Source: Simmondsia chinensis (lineage: Eukaryota > Streptophyta > Magnoliopsida > Caryophyllales > Simmondsiaceae). From it: a DNA stretch of 64,000 nucleotides. The stretch lies in assembly GCA_018398585.1 (NCBI GenBank), contig JAGTTD010000001.1, forward strand, positions 32,563,438-32,627,437, given 5' to 3'. Numbering within the stretch: the first letter of the stretch is position 1; each line of letters opens with the position of its first letter. Of this stretch, positions 31,603-41,661 are shown piece by piece. The notes beneath the pieces are model-generated. The model was not told where the DNA came from and did not search any database. It saw nothing but the letters and a program-made list of their open reading frames with translations. Made by a program: the position numbers and the translations under genes.

Positions 31603-33510
31603 TGTTGAAAAAGGTGTCTTAAAAAATCCAATTAGTTAGTTTTAAATAATAAATAAATGAAATTGATTTATTTATTTATGGTCTGATTGTGTTTTATGAG
31701 TTAAACGTATGTGATTGTTTTTCTAAAACGTTCCATGAGATGGATGATGTCCAAGATAACGTGTTAGGTTAGGTTTAGGTGGTCAATGAGATTGAACCAC
31801 AGAAAGACTTAAATCCATGTTATCAAAGTATGTTTGTAGTTGGGTGATAAGTTTGAATAACTTATCTGATAAAATTATAATATGATACTTTTGATGACTT
31901 GTCTTGGTCATGTGGATAGAGATCCAAGAGTATTTTTTTGGTGTTTTCAATAAGATTGGAACACTGACCAGGAGCGCATGAATTAATTGTTTCTTTACTG
32001 CTATCAGAAATAATTAATTCTGTAAGATGATAACTCTTAATCCAGGAAATAGTACGAACTCGTGCATGGAATGTTAATTGCTTTTATGCCCAAAATGATG
32101 AAGTTAAAATTGAATAACCAGTATCTTACGTCATTGGGCAATTGCATGAAGTGTGGCAGGAATGGATATTTTGCTGGGAATCTACAATAAAAGATGTCCC
32201 TTTAGTTAATTCGCAAATATACGAACAAATTTTACAATCTTTGGCCAGAATATTCCATATGTTTGATATTTTGAATTAATATGAAAACTATTTTTGTGTC
32301 ATGAATTGTTTGAGAAGGACGAGTCGGGAACTATGATGATAGAGGTGAGGAAAATAAAGATAGTAGTTGGGGTTGATTTTGCTCCCGAATATCTCATAGA
32401 GGGGTTAATTGTCGCAAAATAATAATAATAATAATAAAATTATTTGAAAAATTTTTGAGTGAATATATTTAAGTATAGTGTGCGGTAAACCTTATTTAGT
32501 GGAATTAAGTTTTATTAAATAGTAATCAATTGTTATTATGAGATGGTAATCAGATTTGACCCATTTGGAGCTAGAATTAGATTGTTCCTGAGATCTCTTT
32601 TCAAACCTCAACTTAAGCACTGACTGAAAATATTTAAATTAAATTCATGAGATGAATTATTTATCTATAAGACGAATAAATTAATTTTTTTCCAAACATA
32701 ATTCATGAGATGAATTATTTATTCATAAGATGAATAAATTAATTTTATCAAATAATATTTATAAGATGAATTTTATACATGTGAGAATTTAAACCAAAAA
32801 AGGGTCAGAACACGCGTCCCAGCACACGTGCAATACCTACGTGTGATTATACCCATCGCTAACGTCACACTATGCGTTTATTTGGCTGTGTGTTAACGTC
32901 ACATATGACGTCAGCAGCTGGGTAGCCACATTATAAATATATGGCTGTGGTTACGTTTTTTATGATGAATTAAGGTTTTTATTTTTTTTTTATGTTTTGG
33001 AACCTAGTTTTGTCCTACGACGAAAAACCTAAAATTGCTTTAGGGTTTTTCTACATTAATGTTTAGCATAGTTTTTCTGAAAAATTGTTTTTCGGAAAGA
33101 TTAGAAGAAAAAATTTTGTGCCAAAATTTTTCCTAAATAAAATATTTTGGGAGCCCACACTCTGGTGCTAATAGAGATCATTGTGCAGAAGATCTTGATG
33201 TGTCAAGAAGTTCCTTCTTCCAATTTCGGATCTACAAACTCGGAGTTTGGATTTACGCTTCAGGTATGTCTATATAAAATATTTGACATTTAATTTGTCG
33301 TTTCTTTATTTCATTCTAAGTACCATGTTTATACTTATTTTATACAATGTTTTGATTGTTATATTATGAGCCCATTACAGCAAGATCTAGGTCTAATTAA
33401 ATAGTTTAATTAGATCAGGGCATTAGATTTAAAATTAAGAATTTTAAATTATTTTTCTGCTACACCCGCTCTAGTCATTTAGGGAAAAATTTTGAAATAC
33501 ATTCCCAACA
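31603..33510 (+). mobile_element. 3' LTR of element B
   Basis: 1908 bp, TGTTGAAAAAGGTGTC to ATTCCCAACA, followed by the TSD ATACC. It provides the empty sites for the SINE and the MITE in the 5' LTR. A TATA-like box lies near 32930. Confidence 0.88.
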
Positions 33511-33515
33511 ATACC

Positions 33516-33803
33516 TTCACAACATCTTGTCAATATAAGTGGCTTGAGAAAGACCCAACATCCTACTCTTATGATCTTGCAAAAGCGTTATCCTAAGAAT
33601 ATAGTTGGCTTTTCCTAAGTCCTTCATATCGAACTCACTTGACAACCAAATCTTTATAGTTGATAACACCCCTAAATCATTCCTAATGAGTAGCATATCA
33701 TTTACATACGATACTAAAAGGTACTACTTTCTCTTGATGTCGCTTGTACACACATGGTTCATCAACCAATTGCTCAAACCTAAATTCACCTAACTTACTA
33801 AGC
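33516..33803 (-). pseudogene. copia RT fragment of element A, upstream piece
   Basis: On the minus strand: FEQLVDEPCVYKRHQEKVV, then after a frame change YVNDMLLIRNDLGVLSTIKIWLSSEFDMKDLGKANYILRI, then MLGLSQATYIDKML. This is the copia RT from the DEPCVYK block through the catalytic motif (YVND, not YVDD). It is close to the RT of element C at 47370. Upstream RT sequence is missing, replaced by unrelated DNA at about 33804. Element B was inserted in its downstream end (TSD ATACC). Confidence 0.8.
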
Positions 33804-34800
33804 TATGGCACCAATCTAAGACCAATGCAATCAAGCTCTACGCTTGCCCATCAAAGCCTTATACTAATGATGCTAAGCTTAACTCATCAAATTTTAAGAA
33901 CCAAAACTATGGTAGAAGGGCCTTACCTTCTTATATACCGAAATTGCCTAAGTGTTTTGTTTGAAGAAGCAAAACCAAGCTACAAATACCACTACTCCTA
34001 CGGAAAGAAGATAAAACAGCATAAGTTTGCTATAAAAAATTTGAAAACGTTTTATGTGTTGGTGTTGGGACCCTTTACAACGTAACAAGAGTCCTTTATT
34101 TATAGGTTAAAGTTCTAATTGTTGCGTCCTTGAATGGTGGAATATTTTTCCCACTTTCAGCCTCCATGCTCTCCATAATGCTGATTTGGCATTTGAACGT
34201 GGTTTGACACACATGCTCAAGGTCCATTTAGTCTTCTTTCATTCATTCACTCTCTCTCGAATGTTCTAGTTGCCCACATTTCTGATACATGCTTTAAATA
34301 ACTGCTTCGAGCTAGGTAGTTACCTGGAATTTGGAAGTATTCGTTTTCATTCCTTGAGCCTTTCGTGCCTCAAGCATGGCCCCATGTGTTGTGCGCTTGT
34401 CCTTTTATCCCAAGACAACTTTGTTCCAACTCCCTCGAGTTTGGAGCATAAACAAGGCCCATGTTGATCCAATGTGCTTAATGCCTTTTGGCGCCTCTAC
34501 AATTTTGCCATACTTGGTCAAGATATATTTATTCAAAGTCAGAGTTCATTGCCTTGATCCATTTTGCATTATTGTTCTTAGCATTCATTATAGTTATGAA
34601 TATCGGATTTATTATCATGGTTAGGTGATATTCCTATCGATGTGTATTCATTAGTTGCCCTAAAAATCCTCCAATTACACCTAGGTTCCCGTGTACTCAA
34701 TGCAACACAAAACTAGTCGAGGGCGCATCAAATGCATTAACCTTGAGAGTTTTATTGTGTTATTAAGATGAGGCATCTAACATTACCATTGTGTTGATAC
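33804..34800 (-). other. LTR-like sequence, unidentified
   Basis: Minus-strand features suggest a promoter-bearing repeat: a tataaataaagg TATA-like box near 34100, followed by a leader-like tract and preceded by a purine-rich U3-like stretch. No termini, TSD or primer site could be fixed and no protein is encoded. It could be a solo or truncated LTR. Confidence 0.3.
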
Positions 34801-35319
34801 TTGTTTTTCCTATATTTTAATCCATTATTTAGAAATCTCATCTTTCAATTACATCACAAATAAATGTCCTCCATTGGAAGTAGCACCCACTTACATTATT
34901 GCTAGACCAATAATGGAGACCACGAGCATTAGATTATTGAACCTTCGCTTTGATATGATATTTTTGGTTAGTGTATGTTACAATATCAAGAAATCACACT
35001 CTAAAATCTCATTAGATTGTATTAATTTTGCAACGATCAGACCATTAATCATATTAGACATTCAGAGTGAGAGTTTGTATTTACAAATAATTCAATTATC
35101 AAACTTCTAATCACATTAGATGTATTTGCATAACGTTGGCATGAATTGAACAGGTTCCAAACCTCATTCACATCAAATATGTTATTGACTACTTTAAATA
35201 TATCAAATATGTGAATAACATTTGAAAATTACTGTACTAGCAAATAACTTTGAATAATACTAATCATGCAGTACTTTCATTTTCTAGAATTCGGAATTCC
35301 ACACATTCACAGCTCTAAG
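34801..35319. other. AT-rich spacer, nothing recognised
   Basis: No reading frame, terminal repeat or known element signature seen. Confidence 0.5.
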
Positions 35320-35899
35320 TGATGCAATAGGGAAGAAAATATCCTGATTGAGATAAGCGAAAAATTCGACTCAAGGGCATTGATGACCCCAATCCAATTA
35401 CAAGGACTAAAGGATTTTATTAGGTTTTCTAGTTTAATTATGATTAGATATTTTGTTAATTTTAACTAGGGTTTTAATTAGGGTTTCTTGGTTGATTTAT
35501 GTAATAAGGTTTAGGGTTTTTGAATTATATTAGGTACAGTTTGATTTAACATATGATAGTTTTTACAGTTTAAGTTGAATTGGAAATGTGGTTTAGTAGT
35601 GCCTATAAATAGGCTATTTGTTGTTATATTAGGAAACTTTTGCTGAATTGAATTATTTTGATGGGTTCTATGTTTTGCGTTGATCTTTGTAATTTTTATT
35701 TTAAAATTGTTCAATAAAAATTACATGGCTCCTCCTTTGGGTTATTGCTCAGGTATTTGTGGAATCAACAAGTTTTAGTTGATTGCTCTTAATCCAAAAT
35801 CGTTGGGCATGTTCAATGGGTTAAAGTCATCCTATCCTTCCCACCACATGTCTTCGAGGTTCGACGCTGCAGGTAGAATCTTTAGACCAATATGCATCA
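35320..35899 (+). mobile_element. 5' LTR of element F
   Basis: 580 bp, TGATGCAATAGGG to ATATGCATCA. TATA-like cctataaataggc at about 35602. Aligns along its length with 37018-37614 plus 38769-38790. Confidence 0.85.
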
Positions 35900-35901
35900 A
35901 T

Positions 35902-35913
35902 TGGTATCAGAGC
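35902..35913 (+). promoter_or_regulatory. Primer binding site, element F
   Basis: tggtatcagagc, initiator tRNA-Met type, two bases after the LTR. Confidence 0.85.
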
Positions 35914-35995
35914 AAAGGCACGTTCTTGAGTCATGCCACCAAGAAGGCGGACGATGCATTATAGACTCATAGTGGATAAGGGTTCAGGCGGCCTG

Positions 35996-36179
35996 CCCAT
36001 CACGAGAGTCTCTCAGTTGGTGGCGTCTCCTACCCATGCATTCATCGCCCAAGGGTCAGGAGTTCAATTCTCACTGGGGATATACTCATGACTTACCTGC
36101 TCATGGGGGCTTGTGAGCTGTTCTCATGGGCAAGGTTTGGTTGGGGTAACTCAACTTCTCGTCACCAAAAGAAAAAAAA
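35996..36179 (+). mobile_element. tRNA-derived SINE inside element F
   Basis: 184 bp with an A-box-like ctctcagttggtgg near 36015 and a B-box-like ggagttcaattctc near 36058, spaced as in a tRNA-type pol III promoter. It ends in an A-rich tail (aaaagaaaaaaaa). The flanking duplication ggttcaggcggcctg / ggctcaagcggcttg (35981-35995, 36180-36194) matches at 12 of 15. Confidence 0.75.
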
Positions 36180-36194
36180 GGCTCAAGCGGCTTG

Positions 36195-37017
36195 AGGAGA
36201 GGGAAGAGTGATCGATTCAAAAGATGATAAAATTAGCAGTGGAAATCTTTGACTTGCGACATCCCCATCCATGACGGCACCACCTCGATTGTCATCAAAA
36301 CAAGTGAACTATCGCCTTACCACATACTCAACCATAGCACCATCACCATCACGACCTTTCTTGACCCAAAAAACCCCCACGCTCCATCGAGTATCTCCAC
36401 ATCCCATCATTAGCGCTCCTCCACCAAAAAAATCATCCATTTAACCACCAACAAATTTACCTAATGACTTTAACTTCCATACCATGACACCACCGCAAGT
36501 CCTTGTTAAACCTCCATCAACCAACACTCATGGCACCACCACCAGCCCACGTAATGCCACCAACCTCACCAATTATGGTGCACCAACCTGAAAATATGGA
36601 GACTATATTTAACATGTGAAGAACCTACTCTTGATTTTTTCTCTCCACCAATTTTTGATGAGTCAATCTATGACAAGGAGAAAATTGAGAATTTTGAGAT
36701 CATAGCCCCACTTCATCTGACAAATCCATCAACACTGATCTTTCCCATCACCCACAACCCACTACTGGTCCAACTTCAACCACCTCCATTCACTCCACCA
36801 AAAACATCATCCACTCAACCACCAAAATTACCTCCACCGAAGATATCATCCATTCGACCACCTCCATTACGAGCACCAACTAAAACATTCCCATGTCGAT
36901 AAAATTTTCGACATGTTCCCAATTGGTTCTTATTGATTTTTCCCGTTGCCATCTTCATCCTCCAACAGGACTAACAACTCGAATTCAAGGATGAATTCCG
37001 TTCAAGCCGGGTAAGAA
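36195..37017 (+). other. Internal region of element F
   Basis: Rich in cacc/catc triplets in its middle (Thr/Pro/His-type codons) but closed in all frames by stops. It ends with attccgttcaagccgggtaaga, resembling the purine-rich tail before gypsy 3' LTRs. No domain recognised. Confidence 0.5.
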
Positions 37018-37614
37018 TGATGCAAATAGGGAAGAGAATAACCCGATCGAGACAAGAAAGGGAGAAATTCGTGCTGAGGGTGTTTAGGACCCAGATCCGA
37101 CTATAAGAATTAAAGGATTTCATTAACATCTTCTAGTCTAATTATGATTATACTTTGTTAATTTTAAATAGGGTTTCTTAGTTGTTTTATGTAATTAGGT
37201 TTAGGGTTTTTAAATTATATTAGGATTATATTAGGTTTAGTTTGATTTAGAATATGATTAGTTTTAATATTTAATTTGAATTAGAAATGTGGTTTAGTAG
37301 TGCCTATAAATAAGCTATTAGTAGTTCATTTTAGAAGGCTTCTGATGAATTGAATTATTTTGATTTTTTTTTTTTTCAATCTGATTGAATTATTTTTATG
37401 AGTTCTATGTTTTGAGTTAGTCTTTGTAATTTTTATTTTAAAAGTGGTCAATAAAAATTATATAGCTCATCCTTTTAGTTATTGCTCAAGCATTCGTGGA
37501 ATCAACGAGTTTTAGTTGGTCCCTCTTAATTTGTAATCTTACAATATGATCAATAGGGTAGAGACACCCTATCCTTCCCACCACGTGTTGTCGAGATTTG
37601 AGGCTGTAGGTCGG
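37018..37614 (+). mobile_element. 3' LTR of element F, main part
   Basis: Starts TGATGCAAATAGGG and follows the 5' LTR until 37614, where the foldback element enters. The last 22 bases of the LTR are at 38769-38790 (ending TTTGCATCA). Confidence 0.85.
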
Positions 37615-38763
37615 TGTTTTGGGGTTTCGAAGAGGGGGGAACTAGGCTCAAGTCCCTTACCCTATGCTCTATGATGTACCTCATATTTATAGGGGGAGGG
37701 AAGTGCTTAAGATAGATGCCATTGGCTGAGAGAGGTGGTGTTGATCATTGGTTGAGAGGGGTAGCATTGATCATTGGCTGAGAGGGGTGGCGTTGATTAT
37801 TGGCTGAGAGGGTGGTATGGGTACAGAGGCGGTAATGGTGAAGCGACGGTATGGGTGAGGGGACGGTTATGGGTGAGGGAACGGCGTGAGGGAAGGGAAC
37901 GGTGTGCATAGAGGAAGTGGTAGTGTTCTGATGTTACTTCTATCGTCTTCTAGAATAAGCTATTTTTGTAGTTATCAATTAGTCCCCCACTTTCGGGGTT
38001 TTTGATTGGGTTCGAAAAGGGGGCAACTAGGCTCAAGTCCCTTACCCTCTGCTCTATGATGTACCTCATATTTTTAGGGGGAGGGAAGTGCTTAAGATAG
38101 ATGCCATTGGCTGAGAGGGGTGGCGTTGATCATTGGCCGTCTCCTCACCCATACCGTCCCCTCACCTATACCGTCCCTTAACCCATACCGTCCCTTCATC
38201 ATTACCGTCCCTTCACCATTACCGCCTCTATACCCATACCACCCCTCTCAGCCAATGATCAACGCCACCCCTCTCAGCCAATGGCATCTATCTTAAGCAC
38301 TTCCCTCCCCCTATAAATATGAGGTACATCATAGAGCATAGGGTAAGGGACTTGAGCCTAGTTCCCCCCTCTTCGATCCCTTTGGCCTCAAAGTGGGGGC
38401 TAATTGATAACTACAAAACAAGCTTATTCTAGAAGACGGTAGAAGTAACACCAAAATACTACCGTTTCCTCTGCACACACCGTTGCCTTCTCTCACACCG
38501 TTCCCTTCACTCATACCGTTCTCTCACGCATAACCGTCCCCTCACCCATAACCGTCCCTTCACCCATACCATCCCTTCACCATTACCGCCTTTGTACCCA
38601 TACCACCCCTCTCAGCCAATGATCAATGCCACCCCTCTCAGCCAATGGCATCTATCTTAAGCAATTCCCTCCCCCAGTAAATATGAGGTTCATCATAGAG
38701 CATAGGGTAAGGGACTTGAGCCTAGTTCCCCCCTCTTCGAACCCCACCAAAAACCCTAAAATA
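37615..38763. mobile_element. Palindromic foldback element FB
   Basis: 1149 bp inside the 3' LTR of F, flanked by GTCGG (37610-37614, 38764-38768). The empty site is confirmed by the 5' LTR around 35878. It is a large palindrome: two same-direction copies of a module on the left (starting near 37632 and 38012) face two inverted copies on the right, with the centre near 38150. Each module contains aactaggctcaagtccc, a tatgaggtacatcat segment with a cctataaata box pointing outward, a ggctgagaggggtgg repeat and a short tandem accgtcccytcacc minisatellite. No protein. Outer ends are TG...TA. Confidence 0.75.
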
Positions 38764-38790
38764 GTCGGATCTTTAGACTAATTTGCATCA

Positions 38791-39513
38791 CTACATATAT
38801 TTGTTCTATCATGTTTTATATTTGTCCAGGGAACATATCAACTTATATAGATGCATTCTAGGAGTAGCTGTTGGGGGCTATTTCATAAATACTCCCAAAA
38901 GTTAACAATTAAACATTGTGGAAAAACTAAATTTAGGACCTCTCTCTAATATACTCGTACATGGCATGAAAATATCAAATAAAACAAATATATATATGAC
39001 ATATAAGAACTTAAAAAATAAAGGAAATCATAAAACAAGAGCTAAGAAAGCATACCTAGAAATGAGGAACACTTGAGACTGCAAAGCCTTCTTAGCAATG
39101 TCCTCTCCACAACCAAATGTGGGCTATAAAAACATTTAACGAGAAAAAATTTCAAAAAAATTCATTCTCTTTTTATTTTTTTCCCCCCTAAAGAATGGAA
39201 AATTTTCCTTGATCTTGTCTTTTATTTAGGAAGCCATTCAAAAATTCTATTTTTCAAAATAAAAAAGTATTATTAATTTTAATATACTGAACTCCATACC
39301 CCAACACCCCAACATATATAAGCGTTTTGGGTAGAAAATATTCGAAGCGGTTGATGTGGAACGATAAAACTTCTTGTGCTTGCTGACGTCAACTGTGTTG
39401 ATGTTGTGCTCTCCCTTCAGCATGGGCATCCTCCAGGGTATAGGACACGTCCTTGCATATGCTAAAGTTCAAAGTTGTTGGGCCTTGTGGGCTCTGTCGC
39501 ATCACACCAGGCC
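38791..39513. other. AT-rich spacer, nothing recognised
   Basis: No supported gene or element boundary. Its right end holds the left copy of the M2 target duplication (39514-39522). Confidence 0.5.
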
Positions 39514-39522
39514 CTTCTTTTC

Positions 39523-40665
39523 GACTTTTTTTGCAAAATAGAATGTTTTGAAAAAAAATTTAGAAAAGTAGTACAAGTTGAAAAATATTTAGCAAAATGG
39601 GATGATTTACTGTAGATGCATGGTTGCACGCCATTTCCGACGTCTGCAAAAGGGAAAAAAAGGACCTGTGCAACCCTTGCTCTTTGCACTCCGAGCGGCA
39701 CGTCGTGCAACAGTGTTGCACGACTCGCCGTACGTCGTGCAACGAGATAGGTTGCACGACAAGCACCACGGCGTGCAACAGGTCCCTGGTTCACGACATC
39801 CGGTTCGGCGTTCAACGACTAGCCGCCAGGTTCACGACCTCTGATATGGCGTGCAACGACCAGCCACCCGGTTTCCGGCATTCGGTGCGGCGTTCAATGA
39901 CATCCCTACTTCACGACAAGCCGTACATCGTGCAGCTTGAAGCGGGATTCCAAGGCGTGCAGCGTCAGCGGGAATCCCGCTGCGAGATTCCTTTTTTTGA
40001 ACTCTTTTTGCCTACTACAAGATTCCTTTTTATCTCTTTTTGCAAATTTTACCCGTGAGTCCCCCTCCCCTCGCTCATTTCTTCAGCTCTCTTTGTCTAT
40101 ATATACCTTAATAATTCTTCAAAATTTTATAACAAACAATTATTACAACACAAAATTTTTACATCTTTTAATCTATTCTTAATCAAATACTTTCACTCCA
40201 GCTTTCATTTTCATTACTATGTAAGTCGTTATTGTGATAAAATTTCAGTTGTTCTTTTATGTTTTGATGTCATGTTAATTTTGTAATTTTATTTGTTTTT
40301 TTTTGTTTTATAAATAGTATATAATTAATGTGTAGAATGATATTTTATATAATGCGTTTTTTATTATATAATGAATAATAAGCTGTTGTAAAAAATATTA
40401 TGATATATGTTTATATGATGTACTTTAATATACTTGTGATTTTGAAGACTTGTACACGTGCAACATGTAATTTTTACGCATATTATAATTAATTTGAAGT
40501 AAGTTACATATTTTATGAGAATGAATGTCAAATATGGAGATTTGGAGCAAAAATTAACAATTATTTATATTGTTTACGTAAATCATCCCATTTTGCTAAA
40601 TATTTTTCAACTTGTACTACTTTTCTAAATTTTTTTTCAAAACATTCTATTTTGCAAAAAAAGTC
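39523..40665. mobile_element. MULE-like element M2 with GC-rich core
   Basis: Terminal inverted repeats of about 88 bp (39523-39610 and 40578-40665) begin GACTTTTTTTGCAAAATAG. They are flanked by a perfect 9-bp duplication CTTCTTTTC (39514-39522, 40666-40674), the hallmark of Mutator-type elements. The left interior (about 39620-39980) is GC-rich and contains many copies of gttgcacgac / gtcgtgcaac in both orientations. A TATA-like tctatatatacc lies near 40098, and ctatgtaagt near 40220 resembles a 5' splice site. No transposase. It may be a Pack-MULE-like carrier, but the origin of the core is unknown. Confidence 0.8.
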
Positions 40666-40674
40666 CTTCTTTTC

Positions 40675-41656
40675 TACTTTTTTACTTTTTCCTTTTTTTC
40701 TTTTTGTTCTCTCTCTTACACATACATATTCATCACATACATATTCATCGCATAAATATTATTACGTATAATATTTTTCATCCAATGATTAATGAATTCA
40801 ACTCAAAAATTTAATTTTAATTATTTTCAAATAGGTATTGGTTGAGACTTGTAAAGTAATCTTAAAGACAATTTCATTCTAGATGCAACTAAGTGAAAAC
40901 AAATATCATCATATGATAATGATTGATTACCCATAAGAGTACATAATTTTAATAAATCATCAATTAATATATATTATAAAGAAGTTCCCCAAAACAAAAA
41001 AATACCTCTCCAAATTCCACTTCTAACAGTTTAGAGGTTGTCTTTTTAAACTTTCATTAAAAAAAGAAAAATAGAACTCAAAAATAGGACAAGAAAGATA
41101 TGAATCTCCCATAAATAAAAAGAAAAAGAATTGACATAATTTAGAAACTCAAAAACAAGACATAAAAGCCTTAAATTTTCCATTAAAAAAAATAGAAAAA
41201 AAATACATCATTTAAAACTATCACAATAAACTAGCTTGGATGGGATAAAATAGGTCAAACTCGCAATAGCAGTGGCATGGACTTTTGTTTGTATGCTCTA
41301 CTCTTTTATGTTTGTGAAAAAAGTTAAAGTGGCATAAAGAGCCTATAAAACAATACATAAACAACATATATTTTATGTATATGTTACTTATGCATGTATA
41401 TGATTATGATTATAATAATTATATTTTGTTTGCAAATTAAGTCAAATAAATATTAATTCTCAAAATTGAGACAATATTAATAGTAGTAAAGAATATAGGC
41501 ATATTGCAATAAAAATATTGGGAGCAATCAATGACTTTCCTATGCCTAAGTTAGGGAAAAACTTTCAAAAACAAGTAATCGAAGCCATAAATCTCCCATA
41601 AGAGAAAAGAAAATGACATAATTTACAAATGTCATAATGTAGTAATTTGAAAGGTT
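40675..41656. other. AT-rich spacer with degenerate repeats
   Basis: Contains three degenerate copies (about 41090, 41160, 41585) of a phrase like ataaatctcccataa followed by an A-rich run and gacataattta. No gene seen. Confidence 0.4.
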
Positions 41657-41661
41657 TGAAC

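Larger units (their letters stand above)
23517..33510 (+). mobile_element. Ty1/copia element B, long-LTR type
   Basis: A complete but decayed element: 5' LTR 23517-26711, primer site, leader, pol remnants, polypurine tract, 3' LTR 31603-33510. The flanking duplication is ATACC (23512-23516 and 33511-33515). It lies inside the RT gene of element A. LTRs close to 1.9 kb and the leader layout resemble the Angela/BARE type of copia element; that lineage call is inference. Confidence 0.85.
35320..38790 (+). mobile_element. Small non-coding LTR element F (TRIM/LARD-like)
   Basis: LTRs begin TGATGCA and end TGCATCA. An initiator tRNA-Met primer site follows the 5' LTR. The internal region (35900-37017) has no gag or pol, so the element depends on another for movement. 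It carries a SINE inside and a palindromic foldback in its 3' LTR. The flanks CTAAG (35315-35319) and CTACA (38791-38795) match only at the first three bases, so the target duplication is unproven. Confidence 0.75.

Noticed and set aside
34270..34624. Possible host exon (two overlapping frames)
   Set aside because: Overlapping frames without domain, inside LTR-like sequence; no splice-site pattern supporting a gene.
39624..40058. 144-codon Cys/Arg-rich open frame in M2
   Set aside because: It overlaps another frame of similar quality, is made of inverted gttgcacgac repeats, has no recognisable domain, and is explained by GC-rich sequence with few stops.
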